From contig JANNRR010000084.1 of NCBI GenBank assembly GCA_031401675.1, positions 49,294 through 113,293 on the forward strand: 64,000 nucleotides of DNA, written 5' to 3'. Source of the DNA: JANNRR01 sp031401675 (lineage in GTDB: Bacteria; Pseudomonadota; Alphaproteobacteria; Rhodobacterales; Rhodobacteraceae). Made by a program: the position numbers and the translations under genes. The stretch's first letter is position 1; each line of letters begins with the position of its first letter. Below the pieces are notes generated by a model. That model did no database searches. It was not told where the DNA came from and worked only from the letters and a program-made list of their open reading frames with translations. Of the stretch, positions 7,926-16,181 are shown one piece after another.

Positions 7926-9524
7926 ATGATGGCAAAGGGGTTCGACTATGTGATCGTCGGAGGCGGGTCGGCAGGGTGCGTGCTGGCGGCGCGGCTGAGC
8001 GAGAATCCCGCCGTGCGCGTCTGTCTGATCGAAGCGGGCGGGCGCGACAGCAACCCGCTGATCCACATGCCGGTCGGCTTTGCCAGGATGACCGGCGGGC
8101 CTTTGACATGGGGGCTGACGACAGCACCGCAACGGCACGCCAACAACCGCGAAATCCCCTACGCCCAAGCCAGGGTGCTGGGTGGCGGATCGTCAATCAA
8201 CGCGGAGGTTTTCACGCGTGGCCACCCGTCGGACTATGACCGCTGGGTCGAGGAGGGCGCGGCGGGATGGGGCTTCAAGGACATTCAGAAGTATTTCCTG
8301 CGGTCAGAAGGCAACACCATCCTGTCGGGCGACTGGCATGGCACCGACGGCCCGATGGGCGTTTCGAACGTGCCGGACCCGAACCCGACCTCGCTGGCGT
8401 TCGTGCAGAGCTGTCAGGAATACGGGATACCCTATAACCCGGACTTCAACGGGCCAAAGCAGGACGGGGCCGGGATTTACCAGACGACGACGCGCAACAA
8501 TCGGCGCTGTTCGGCGGCGGTGGGTTATCTGCGCCCGGCGCTGAAACGGGGCAATCTGATGCTGATCGTCGGCGGTTTGGTGACGCGCATCCGGTTCGAG
8601 GGCAGACGGGCGATCGGCGTCGACTACTATCAGGGCGGCGAGACGGAACTGATCCGGGCCGACAGCGAAGTGATCGTGACCTCGGGGGCGATCGGCAGCC
8701 CGAAGCTGATGCTGTTGTCCGGTGTCGGGCCCGCAGCGCAATTGCAAAGCCACGGCATCGCGGTTGTGCAGGACCTGCCCGGCGTCGGGCAGAATCTGAC
8801 CGACCATTTCGGCATCGATATCGTCGCCGAATTGAAGGGCCATGAGAGTCTGGACAAGTACAACAGGCCGCACTGGGCCCTGTGGGCCGGGATCGAGTAC
8901 ACGCTTTTCAAATCCGGCCCGATCACGTCGAATGTGGTAGAAGGCGGGGCGTTCTGGTACGCCGACCGCGACAAGCCCTGCCCGGATCTGCAATTTCACT
9001 TTCTGTGCGGGGCCGGGGCCGAGGCGGGAGTGCCGTCGGTGCCCAAGGGGTCGTCCGGCGTGACGCTGAATTCCTACACTTTGCGGCCGAAAAGCCGGGG
9101 CACCGTCACTTTGCGGTCGGCAAATCCAAGGGACATGCCCGTCATAGACCCGAATTTCCTGGCCGAACCGGACGATCTGCGCATCTCAGTCGAGGGCGTC
9201 AGGATCAGCCGTGAGATTTTCAGCCAGCCGTCGCTGCAGAAATACATTCGCGAAGTCCGGTTTCCGGACGGCAACGTGCGGTCGCAGGCCGATTGCGAGG
9301 CGTTTGCCCGGCAGTACGGCCGCACCTCGTATCACCCGGTTTCGGCCTGCCGGATGGGGGTGGACCAGTTGGCGGTGGTTGACCCGAACCTGCGCGTGCA
9401 CGGGCTGGACGGGCTGCGGATTTGCGACAGTTCGGTGATGCCCAGCCTGGTCGGGTCGAACACCAATGCCGCCACCATCATGATCGGCGAAAAGGCCGCC
9501 GACCTGATCCGGGGCAATTCCTAA
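7926..9524 (+). CDS. GMC family FAD-dependent oxidoreductase (choline/alcohol dehydrogenase type)
   Basis: This protein of 532 residues has the full GMC architecture: FAD Rossmann motif DYVIVGGGSAGCVLAARLSE near residue 7, LGGGSSINAEVFTRG near residue 85, the second GMC signature GAIGSPKLMLLSGVGP near residue 255, and a C-terminal block YHPVSACRMG...SSVMPSLVGSNTNAA with the catalytic His and Asn. Such enzymes oxidise primary or secondary alcohols or polyols. The ATG at 7926 (followed by a second ATG) is chosen over an upstream TTG at 7899 because alignment to the family begins a few residues later. It lies divergent to the TetR gene and heads the catabolic cluster. Confidence 0.93.
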   Translation: MMAKGFDYVIVGGGSAGCVLAARLSENPAVRVCLIEAGGRDSNPLIHMPVGFARMTGGPLTWGLTTAPQRHANNREIPYAQARVLGGGSSINAEVFTRGHPSDYDRWVEEGAAGWGFKDIQKYFLRSEGNTILSGDWHGTDGPMGVSNVPDPNPTSLAFVQSCQEYGIPYNPDFNGPKQDGAGIYQTTTRNNRRCSAAVGYLRPALKRGNLMLIVGGLVTRIRFEGRRAIGVDYYQGGETELIRADSEVIVTSGAIGSPKLMLLSGVGPAAQLQSHGIAVVQDLPGVGQNLTDHFGIDIVAELKGHESLDKYNRPHWALWAGIEYTLFKSGPITSNVVEGGAFWYADRDKPCPDLQFHFLCGAGAEAGVPSVPKGSSGVTLNSYTLRPKSRGTVTLRSANPRDMPVIDPNFLAEPDDLRISVEGVRISREIFSQPSLQKYIREVRFPDGNVRSQADCEAFARQYGRTSYHPVSACRMGVDQLAVVDPNLRVHGLDGLRICDSSVMPSLVGSNTNAATIMIGEKAADLIRGNS

Positions 9525-9572
9525 GCGGGGCAACAGGACCCGTCAGCGTTTCTGCCCAAAGGCGCTTGCGGC

Positions 9573-10391
9573 TCAGTCAAAGTCTGGTGCCCACGGCACC
9601 TCGGATTTGCCGATCAGACGCAGGCCGGTGGCCGTCATCGCGTCGATCCGTGCCATGTCGATGGCTGACAGGATGAAATCCATCACCTCGAAATTGGCGC
9701 GGATATTGGCCGGATTGGTGGACATGGTGTTGACCGGCACGCCCTTTTGCAGGCTCCAGCGCAGCACCACCTGGGCTGCGGATTTGCCATAGCCAGCGCC
9801 GATCGTGGCAAAGATCGGATACTTGAACACTTCACCCCGCGCCATTGCGCAAAAGGCCGACAGCGGGATGCCGGTTTCCAGCGCGGCGGCCATCAGCCGG
9901 GACTGATCGATCAGCGGATGAAACTCCACCTGATTGGTCACCGGCGCGACATGCAGGCTGGCGCGGGCCTGCCGCATCATGGCGGCGGTATGGTTGGACA
10001 GACCGATGTTGCTGGCCAGTCCGCGGTCATGCGCCTGTTGCAGCAGTCGCAGCGACGGGGCGATATCGCCGTCCGGTGCCGGCCAGTGCAGCAACAGGAT
10101 ATCGACGGCGCTGATCTGTAGCGCCTGCAGGCTGGCCTCGACCGAGGGCAGGAACCGGCTTTCGCTGTAGTTGGCATGCATAACCTTGGTGGTAATGCAC
10201 AACTGTTCGCGCGGAATGCCGGTGGCGATCAGGGCGGAACCGGTCGATGCCTCGTTGCCATAGCCTTGCGCGGTATCAAAAGCGCGGTAGCCGGCGGTGG
10301 CGGCGGCAAGGATCGCATCGTGCAAGACCGTACCTTTCAGCGGCCAGGTGCCGAAGGCGCGCTGGTAACTGTGCTGAAAACAGATGTTCAT
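9573..10391 (-). CDS. Aldo/keto reductase (2,5-diketo-gluconate reductase-like)
   Basis: The 272-residue protein is an AKR. It carries the catalytic tetrad: Asp and Tyr in FDTAQGYGNEASTG, Lys in CITTKVMH, His in LLLHWPAP. The NADPH site probably includes VVLRWSLQKGVPVNTMS near the C-terminus, where family members use the adjacent Ser and Arg/Lys. It reduces or oxidises carbonyl/hydroxyl groups on sugars or keto acids. It converges with the GMC gene (48 bases apart) and diverges from the CoA-transferase gene, sharing a promoter region that contains a palindromic operator. Confidence 0.9.
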   Translation of the reverse strand: MNICFQHSYQRAFGTWPLKGTVLHDAILAAATAGYRAFDTAQGYGNEASTGSALIATGIPREQLCITTKVMHANYSESRFLPSVEASLQALQISAVDILLLHWPAPDGDIAPSLRLLQQAHDRGLASNIGLSNHTAAMMRQARASLHVAPVTNQVEFHPLIDQSRLMAAALETGIPLSAFCAMARGEVFKYPIFATIGAGYGKSAAQVVLRWSLQKGVPVNTMSTNPANIRANFEVMDFILSAIDMARIDAMTATGLRLIGKSEVPWAPDFD

Positions 10392-10465
10392 GGCAGCACT
10401 ACTCGATAGGGTGAAAGGGAACGGCGGATCCCACTTGAACCGGGCTGCAGGCCGTGGTCTAGCTG

Positions 10466-10487
10466 ATAACCGGTTGGTTACTTAATA
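10466..10487. promoter_or_regulatory. Palindromic operator abutting a leftward -10 box
   Basis: The 16 bases 10466-10481 read ATAACC-GGTT-GGTTAC, an inverted repeat (TAACC/GGTTA perfect, outer pair imperfect). Directly next to it, 10482-10487 reads TTAATA, i.e. TATTAA on the minus strand, a good -10 for the aldo/keto reductase gene. The same half-sites occur at 15241-15256 and, degenerate, at 15137-15152. A repressor bound here would block RNA polymerase for the leftward gene and could also control the CoA-transferase gene 34 bases to the right. The TetR at 6838 is the inferred binder. Confidence 0.6.
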
Positions 10488-10514
10488 CGGTGCCGCCTGG
10501 CAAGGAGGAACCCG

Positions 10515-12086
10515 ATGACGAAGCTGAAAACCGCAGCGCAGGCCGTGGCGCTGATCCGGGACGGGGCGGTGGTGGCGGTCAATTCCTCGTCAGGTCTGTG
10601 CTGCCCTGATGCAGTGCTGGCAGCGCTCGGCGCGCGGTTTGATACCGAAGGGCACCCGCGCGCGCTGACCTCGATCCATCCGATTGCCGCAGGCGACATG
10701 TTCGGCACCTTGGGGATCGACCACATCGCCCGGCCGGGACTGCTGGCCAAGGTGATCGGCGGGTCTTATCCTTCGGGCCCGACGAACGCCGAGCCGCCGC
10801 TGATCTGGCAGATGATACTGAACGAAGAAGTGGCGGCCTACAACGTGCCCTCGGGCATCGTGTTCGACATGCTGCGCGAGGGGGCGGCGAAACGGCCGGG
10901 GGTGCTGACCAAGGTCGGCATGGACACCTTTGTTGACCCCGATCAGGAGGGTTGCGCGATGAACGCCAGCGCGCGGGCCATGCCTTTGGTGCAAAGGGTC
11001 GATTTTGCCGGCGAGGACTGGCTGCATTTTCCGGCGATCCACCCCGATGTCGCGATCATTCGGGCTTCGACCGCCGACGAGAACGGCAACCTGACCTATG
11101 AGCAGGAAGGCGCGACGCTGGGCGCGATGGAAATGGCACTGGCCGCCCGCAACTCGGGCGGGATCGTGATTGCGCAGGTCCGCCGCGTTGCGCAGAACGG
11201 CAGCCTGCGCCCGCATGACGTCCGGGTGCCGGGGATTCTGGTGGATGTGGTGGTCGAGGCCCCGGATCAATTGCAGACCACCGGCACGCCTTATGATCCG
11301 GCGATTTCGGGTGAGCTGTTCCGGCCGCTGAGCAGTTTCAGCATTCCGGAGTTCAATGTGGCCAAGGTGATCGCACGCCGGGTGGCGCAGGAGTTGCGGG
11401 CGGGCTGGGCGGTGAACATCGGCTTTGGCATTTCGGCGAACGTGCCGCGCGTGCTGTTGGAAGAGGGCCACCACGGCAAGGTCACCTGGGTGATCGAGCA
11501 GGGTGCCGTCGGGGGTATTCCGCTTCTGGATTTCAAGTTCGGCTGCGCCGCGAACGCCGAGGCCTTCGTCGCCTCGCCGCACCAGTTCTGCTACTTTCAG
11601 GCAGGCGGCTTCGATTGTTCGCTGCTGTCGTTTCTGGAGATTGACGCCGAAGGCTCGGTCAACGTGTCGCGGCTGTCGGCCACACCACATCGCACAGCCG
11701 GGGCCGGCGGCTTTGTCGACATCACGGCGCGGGCGCGCAAGATCGTGTTTTCCGGGAATTTCAACGCCGGTGCGAAAATGAGTCTGGTGGACGGCAGGCT
11801 GGTGATCGACAAGGAAGGCAAGGTGGCCAAGATCGTGCCGAAAGTCGATCAGGTCAGTTTTTCAGGGCGACGGGCGCGGATGCAGGGCCAGGACATCACC
11901 TATGTGACCGAACGCTGCGTGATAAGGCTGGCCGAGGATGGGCTGGTGATCACCGAAGTTGCACCGGGGCTGGACCTGGAGCGAGACATTCTGGATCAGG
12001 CCGCGACGCCGTTGCGGGTGGCGCCGGGCGTCAGGACTATGGACGCCGCATTGTGGCAGCCGGGGCTGTTTGGATTGTCGTTATGA
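10515..12086 (+). CDS. Family I CoA-transferase (propionate/acyl-CoA:acetate type, fused subunits)
   Basis: At 523 residues this protein has both halves of a family I CoA-transferase in one chain, like propionate CoA-transferase (YdiF/Pct). The N-terminal half holds GGSYPSGPTNAEPPLIWQMI and MNASARAMPLVQRVDFAGED. The C-terminal half has WVIEQGAVGGIPLL, in which the Glu of E-x-G is the expected catalytic nucleophile that carries the CoA thioester. It moves CoA between a short-chain acid and an acyl-CoA. It is preceded by AAGGAGG 6 bases before the ATG and overlaps the next gene by four bases (ATGA), so the two are translationally coupled. Confidence 0.9.
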   Translation: MTKLKTAAQAVALIRDGAVVAVNSSSGLCCPDAVLAALGARFDTEGHPRALTSIHPIAAGDMFGTLGIDHIARPGLLAKVIGGSYPSGPTNAEPPLIWQMILNEEVAAYNVPSGIVFDMLREGAAKRPGVLTKVGMDTFVDPDQEGCAMNASARAMPLVQRVDFAGEDWLHFPAIHPDVAIIRASTADENGNLTYEQEGATLGAMEMALAARNSGGIVIAQVRRVAQNGSLRPHDVRVPGILVDVVVEAPDQLQTTGTPYDPAISGELFRPLSSFSIPEFNVAKVIARRVAQELRAGWAVNIGFGISANVPRVLLEEGHHGKVTWVIEQGAVGGIPLLDFKFGCAANAEAFVASPHQFCYFQAGGFDCSLLSFLEIDAEGSVNVSRLSATPHRTAGAGGFVDITARARKIVFSGNFNAGAKMSLVDGRLVIDKEGKVAKIVPKVDQVSFSGRRARMQGQDITYVTERCVIRLAEDGLVITEVAPGLDLERDILDQAATPLRVAPGVRTMDAALWQPGLFGLSL

Positions 12087-12862
12087 CCGACTCACGGCTT
12101 GACCTGGTGATCAATGGAGAGGTGGCGCGGCTGACGATCCGCCGCGCCGACAAGCTGAATGCGCTGGATGCCGGAATGGTCGACGCGCTGATCCCGCTGT
12201 GCCGCCGGATCGAGCGGTCGGCGGCGCGGGTGGTCATTCTGACCGGCGAAGGCGGCAAGGCGTTTTCGGCGGGCGGCGACATTGCGGCGTGGAGCGGCTG
12301 GTCACCGCAGGACTTCGGGCGGCACTGGGTGCGCGATGGCCATGCCGCGTTCGATGCGCTGGCCCGTCTGGCGCAGCCGGTGATCGCGGTTCTGAATGGC
12401 CACACGCTGGGCGGCGGGCTGGAACTGGCCGCCTGCGCCGATCTGCGGATCGCCGAGGCGCATGTCAGGATCGGCCAGCCGGAAACCGGCATCGGCATCA
12501 TCCCGGGCTGGTCGGGAACCCAGCGCGCAGTGCGCCGGTTCGGGGCGCAGGCGGTGCGGCGGATGGCACTGTTCGGCGAGGTTTTCACAGCCGATCAGGC
12601 GCTGATGCTGGGCTTGGTGGATCAGGTGGTGGCGACCGGTGCCGGGCTGGCTGCGGCCGATGCCGTGGCCAGGCAACTGCTGACCCGGGGAGGTCAGGCC
12701 ACCGAGATTACCAAGATGCTGATCAATGCCGCTGATGGCGAGGACCTGGAGCGGGTTTTAGAGGCGCTGGCCGGTGCGGTGGCGGCAGGGTCTGACGAGC
12801 TGGCCGAAGGGCTTAGCGCCTTTCACGAAAAACGCAAACCCCGGTTCGGGAGCAAGGACTGA
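12083..12862 (+). CDS. Enoyl-CoA hydratase/isomerase family protein
   Basis: This 259-residue crotonase-fold protein has the oxyanion and catalytic segments: FSAGGDIAAW near residue 68, HTLGGGLELAACADLRIAEA (first Glu) and IGQPETGIGIIPGWSGTQR (second Glu). Both acid residues typical of active hydratases are present. It would hydrate or isomerise an enoyl-CoA made from the CoA-transferase product. The ATG at 12083 is chosen because it overlaps the stop of the CoA-transferase gene and removes an unlikely 10-residue extension that starts upstream at 12053. Confidence 0.92.
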   Translation: MTDSRLDLVINGEVARLTIRRADKLNALDAGMVDALIPLCRRIERSAARVVILTGEGGKAFSAGGDIAAWSGWSPQDFGRHWVRDGHAAFDALARLAQPVIAVLNGHTLGGGLELAACADLRIAEAHVRIGQPETGIGIIPGWSGTQRAVRRFGAQAVRRMALFGEVFTADQALMLGLVDQVVATGAGLAAADAVARQLLTRGGQATEITKMLINAADGEDLERVLEALAGAVAAGSDELAEGLSAFHEKRKPRFGSKD

Positions 12863-12863
12863 C

Positions 12864-13175
12864 ATGATCCGCCACATAGTTGCCTTGCGGTTCAAACCCG
12901 GCACCACGGCTGCCACCCGGGACCGATTGTACGGCGAACTGCAGGGCCTGTCGGGGCATATCGACGGCATCCTGGCCTTTCGCAGCTTTGCCAATGTGTC
13001 GGTTGAACTGCCGTTGGTGCGGGGGTTCAACGACCTGTTCTGGTTCGATTTCCGCGATATTTCGGTGCGCGACGCCTATCTGGCCGACCCGGTGCATCAG
13101 GCCATCGGTGGTCGACTTGTAGCGGAATTGCAGTGTGGGGCCGAAGGTGTGTTCGTCTGTGACGTCGAGGTATGA
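12864..13175 (+). CDS. Dabb (stress-responsive alpha/beta barrel) protein
   Basis: A 103-residue protein beginning MIRHIVALRFKPGTTA, with the pattern typical of Dabb proteins (dimeric alpha-beta barrel): a central helix followed by FDFRDISVRDAYLADPVHQ. Dabb proteins often appear in catabolic operons, some as polyketide-cyclase-like or ring-modifying enzymes and many with unknown function. The ATG at 12864 is chosen because the Dabb motif begins there; it lies one base after the stop of the hydratase gene. Its last codon overlaps the glycerate kinase start by four bases. Confidence 0.85.
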   Translation: MIRHIVALRFKPGTTAATRDRLYGELQGLSGHIDGILAFRSFANVSVELPLVRGFNDLFWFDFRDISVRDAYLADPVHQAIGGRLVAELQCGAEGVFVCDVEV

Positions 13176-14434
13176 TGACACCCGACGACCGCGCCTTTCT
13201 GACCGGATTGTTCCAGTCGGCGGTGCAGGCCGCCGACCCTGAATCGGCACTGCGGGCGCATCTGCCGGCGCGGCCAAAGGGGCTTTGCGTGGTGATCGGC
13301 GCCGGCAAGGGCGCGGCGCAGCTGGCAGCGGCGTTCGAGCGGCTGTGGCGGGGCCCGCTGTCCGGTATTGTGGTCACCCGCTACGGTTACGGCGCTGTCT
13401 GTTCCCAAATCCGGGTTATCGAGGCCGCGCATCCGGTGCCAGATGCTGCCGGACTGGAGGCATCGGCGGCGCTGTTTCAGGCGGTTCGGGGGTTGGGACC
13501 TGACGATCTGGTGGTGGCGCTGATCTGCGGCGGCGGTTCGGCGCTGCTGCCCTGCCCGCCTGACGGGTTGACGCTGGCGGACGAGGCTGGGCTGAACCGG
13601 GCGCTGCTGGCCTCGGGTGCGCCGATTTCGGTGATGAACGCGATCCGCAAGCAGGTTTCTGGCATCAAGGGCGGGCGGCTGGCGGCGGCGTGCCATCCGG
13701 CGCGGGTGGTCAGTCTGGTGGTGTCGGATGTGCCGGGCGACGATCCGGCGCAAGTCGCTTCGGGCCCGACGGTGCCGGACCGTGTGACCCGGACAGAGGC
13801 ACGGGCCATGGTGGCGGCGTGGCGGATCGCTTTGCCCGCATCGGTCGCCGCTTGGCTGGCAGGCGAGCAGGGACTGGCACCGCTGCCGAATGATCCGGTG
13901 TTTGCCGGGAACAAGGTTCAGGTGATCGCCTCGGCACGGCTGTCGCTGGAAGCAGCGGCGGCGCGGGCGGCGGCTTTGGGTGTTCCGGCGGTGATCCTGT
14001 CGGACGCAATCGAAGGCGAGGCGCGGGATGTCGGGCGGGTGCATGCCGCCATCGTCCGCGAGGTTGCACTGCGGGGCCGGCCCTTTGCCCGACCGGTGGT
14101 GATCCTGTCGGGCGGCGAGACGACGGTGACAATTCGAGGCACCGGACGGGGCGGGCGGAACAGCGAGTTTCTGCTGGCGCTGGCGCTGGCCGCAGAAGGC
14201 GTGCCATTTGCCGGGTTGGCCGCAGATACCGACGGGATCGACGGGTCCGAGGACAACGCCGGCGCCTTTGCCGATGGCGCCAGCATGGCACGGCTGCGGG
14301 CGATGGGGGCAGACCCGACGGCGGCACTGGCGAGCAATGACGCCTGGGGGGCGTTCGACCGGCTGGGCGACCTGTTCATGACCGGGCCGACCGGGACAAA
14401 TGTCAACGATTTCCGTGCGATTCTGGTACGATAG
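13172..14434 (+). CDS. MOFRL family glycerate 2-kinase / hydroxypyruvate reductase-type protein
   Basis: The 420-residue protein fits the GckA/TtuD family. It has GAGKGAAQLAAAFE near residue 45, DDLVVALICGGGSALLPCPP (Gly-rich substrate loop) near 115, ISVMNAIRKQVSGIKGGRLA near 150, and a C-terminal MOFRL domain with SGGETTVTIRGTGRGGRNSE. It phosphorylates D-glycerate to 2-phosphoglycerate, feeding lower glycolysis. Its presence at the end of the cluster hints that the pathway yields glycerate or tartronate semialdehyde. It overlaps the Dabb gene by four bases. Confidence 0.9.
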   Translation: MMTPDDRAFLTGLFQSAVQAADPESALRAHLPARPKGLCVVIGAGKGAAQLAAAFERLWRGPLSGIVVTRYGYGAVCSQIRVIEAAHPVPDAAGLEASAALFQAVRGLGPDDLVVALICGGGSALLPCPPDGLTLADEAGLNRALLASGAPISVMNAIRKQVSGIKGGRLAAACHPARVVSLVVSDVPGDDPAQVASGPTVPDRVTRTEARAMVAAWRIALPASVAAWLAGEQGLAPLPNDPVFAGNKVQVIASARLSLEAAAARAAALGVPAVILSDAIEGEARDVGRVHAAIVREVALRGRPFARPVVILSGGETTVTIRGTGRGGRNSEFLLALALAAEGVPFAGLAADTDGIDGSEDNAGAFADGASMARLRAMGADPTAALASNDAWGAFDRLGDLFMTGPTGTNVNDFRAILVR

Positions 14435-14518
14435 GGTCTTGCAGGGCAAGCGGACAGGCGTTCTGTGGCATAATGCAGCACAGCCCTGAAGCGGTTTAGC
14501 CCCGGCGAAAACACCGCG

Positions 14519-14974
14519 TCAGATCAGGACCATCAGTTGGTTCGTGCCTTTCTGGACGATCTCCTGCCGCTGGTTAGTCACCGAAAAGCTCAGCATCAGA
14601 ATGCCGCGATCCGGCTTGCTGGTCAGACCGATGCTTTCGACGGCGATCCGCGCCCTGACTGTGTCGCCGGCATAGACCGGGGCCGAAAACGTCCACTGCC
14701 AGTCCAGCGAAGCTACTGCCCGAAGCTGGACCGGACTGGTGTTCTTCAACCCGTCGATCACCGACAGAACCAGCAGCCCGTGCGCAACACGGTCGCGGAA
14801 GCCATAGCGGACAGCGCCTTCCGTCGACATGTGAATCTCGAACCGGTCACCGGAAACAGCGGCAAAGGCATCGATCATTGCCAGGGTGATCGTTGCCTGG
14901 CCGGTCAACCAGCTGTCGCCGTTGGCCAGATCACCGTATCCATAGGAACCGGGGCGCAGGTCCATGCCCGTCAT
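14519..14974 (-). CDS. MaoC family hot-dog dehydratase
   Basis: At 151 residues this is a single hot-dog domain with a hydratase-2/MaoC motif: FAAVSGDRFEIHMSTEGA followed by FRDRVAHGLLVLSV, giving the catalytic Asp and His pair and the VAHG loop. It probably hydrates an enoyl-CoA with (R)-specificity, complementing the crotonase. It converges with the glycerate kinase gene and diverges from the SDR gene. Its leftward promoter seems to lie about 170 bases upstream, next to a degenerate operator. The region from 14975 to that promoter has no convincing gene. Confidence 0.87.
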   Translation of the reverse strand: MTGMDLRPGSYGYGDLANGDSWLTGQATITLAMIDAFAAVSGDRFEIHMSTEGAVRYGFRDRVAHGLLVLSVIDGLKNTSPVQLRAVASLDWQWTFSAPVYAGDTVRARIAVESIGLTSKPDRGILMLSFSVTNQRQEIVQKGTNQLMVLI

Positions 14975-15136
14975 GCCGAAACCCAGGCGCCGGCGGTCCG
15001 GATGTGCTCGGCAATGGCCCCCGGCATGAAAATCGGGCAGGCTGCCGTTCTTGTGGCGCGGTCGATCTTGCGATTATGAGTGGGACACATGTGATCATCC
15101 TCGCTTGAACTGGCATGGCCAATTTCAGAGATTGAA

Positions 15137-15158
15137 GTAACTGTTTGGTGAATTAATA
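15137..15158. promoter_or_regulatory. Degenerate palindromic operator abutting a leftward -10 box
   Basis: GTAACT-GTTT-GGTGAA (15137-15152) is a weaker version of the palindrome seen at 10466 and 15241. As at 10466, it is followed at once by TTAATA (15153-15158; TATTAA on the minus strand), a good -10 for the MaoC gene. The shared 'operator next to TTAATACG' layout at both leftward promoters supports a common repressor. Confidence 0.45.
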
Positions 15159-15212
15159 CGCCCACGCCATACTCACGACAAGCCCTGTCAGCCAGACACA
15201 ACGGATTTGGGC

Positions 15213-15256
15213 TTGACCTTTCGGCCGGGCAGCAAATATTGTAACCAGATGGTTAC
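15213..15256 (+). promoter_or_regulatory. Promoter with perfect palindromic operator for the SDR-DUF993 operon
   Basis: TTGACC at 15213-15218 is a -35 match; AATATT/TATTGT at 15235-15242 is the likely -10 at 16-18 bases spacing. Starting at 15241 the sequence is GTAACC-AGAT-GGTTAC (15241-15256), a perfect 6-4-6 inverted repeat covering the expected transcription start. It is the best copy of the cluster's shared operator. The SDR gene starts about 150 bases downstream. Confidence 0.65.
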
Positions 15257-15407
15257 TAAACGACGCTGAAGGGCCGAGGGGATGCATCTGAACAGAACAC
15301 ACGGGTTGGGGCCGGGAACGTAGCGGAGCCGCACCGGGCATTGACAGCACCGGCCAGTCCCGGCGCATGATCCCTGTACTGGCAGTCCTGAGGAAAGGCG
15401 CATTGGG

Positions 15408-16172
15408 ATGAGGCAGGTTGCCCTGATAACCGGATCGACACGCGGCATCGGGCTTGCCGCCGCAGAAGCGCTGGCCCGCGAAGGCTTTGCCGTGGCGATC
15501 AACGGGCCGGACGAGGATGACGATCTGCGGGCGGCGGCCGCCCGGATCGCGGGGCTGGGCGTGCCGATGATCGCGGCGGCATTCGACGTGACCGACATCC
15601 AGTCACTCGACGCGCATCTGGCGCGAATCGAAGCTTCGCTGGGTCCCTTGACCACGCTGATAAACAATGCCGGTGTCGGTGTGCTGTCGCGTGGTGACCT
15701 TCTGGAGGTGACAGAGGCAAGCTGGGATCGCTGTCTGGCCGTCAACAGCAAGGCCATGTTCTTTCTGAGTCAGGCCTTTGCCCGCCGGTTGCTGGCGCGG
15801 CCACGCCCGGCGCTGTTCCATTGCATCGTGAACGTCACGTCAGCGAACGCTTCGGCGGTGGCGGTGCAACGGGCCGAATATTGCGCGTCCAAGGCTGCCG
15901 CCGCGATGGTCTCCAAGGCGCTGGCAGTGCGGTTGGGGGCGGATGACATTGCGGTCTATGACGTGCAGCCGGGCTTGATCGCCACCGACATGACCGCCCC
16001 GGTCATCGAAAGCTACGCCAAACGCGCGGCGGACGGGCTGACGCTGTTCCCGCGCATAGGCCAGCCCGCCGAACTGGGCAGCATCATCGCGTCGCTTGCC
16101 ACCGGCAGGCTGCCCTACACCACCGGACAGGTAATCTCGGCCGACGCCGGGATGCTGGTTCCCCGCTTCTGA
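15408..16172 (+). CDS. SDR family oxidoreductase (3-ketoacyl-ACP reductase-like)
   Basis: This protein of 254 residues has the cofactor motif TGSTRGIGLAAAEALA at the start, a DVTDIQSLDAHL acidic motif, NNAGVG, and a Ser-Tyr-Lys active site (NVTSANAS...AEYCASKAAAAMVSKAL). The C-terminal stretch TTGQVISADAGM is standard. It oxidises or reduces a hydroxyl/carbonyl on a small molecule with NAD(P). It is the first gene of a plus-strand operon controlled by the palindrome at 15241 and lies 9 bases before the DUF993 gene. Confidence 0.92.
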   Translation: MRQVALITGSTRGIGLAAAEALAREGFAVAINGPDEDDDLRAAAARIAGLGVPMIAAAFDVTDIQSLDAHLARIEASLGPLTTLINNAGVGVLSRGDLLEVTEASWDRCLAVNSKAMFFLSQAFARRLLARPRPALFHCIVNVTSANASAVAVQRAEYCASKAAAAMVSKALAVRLGADDIAVYDVQPGLIATDMTAPVIESYAKRAADGLTLFPRIGQPAELGSIIASLATGRLPYTTGQVISADAGMLVPRF

Positions 16173-16181
16173 GGCTAGGAT

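Noticed and set aside
14975..15201. Minus-strand open frame upstream of the MaoC gene as a small gene
   Set aside because: No Shine-Dalgarno and no protein-like pattern; it covers the predicted leftward promoter and operator, so it is taken as leader and promoter DNA.
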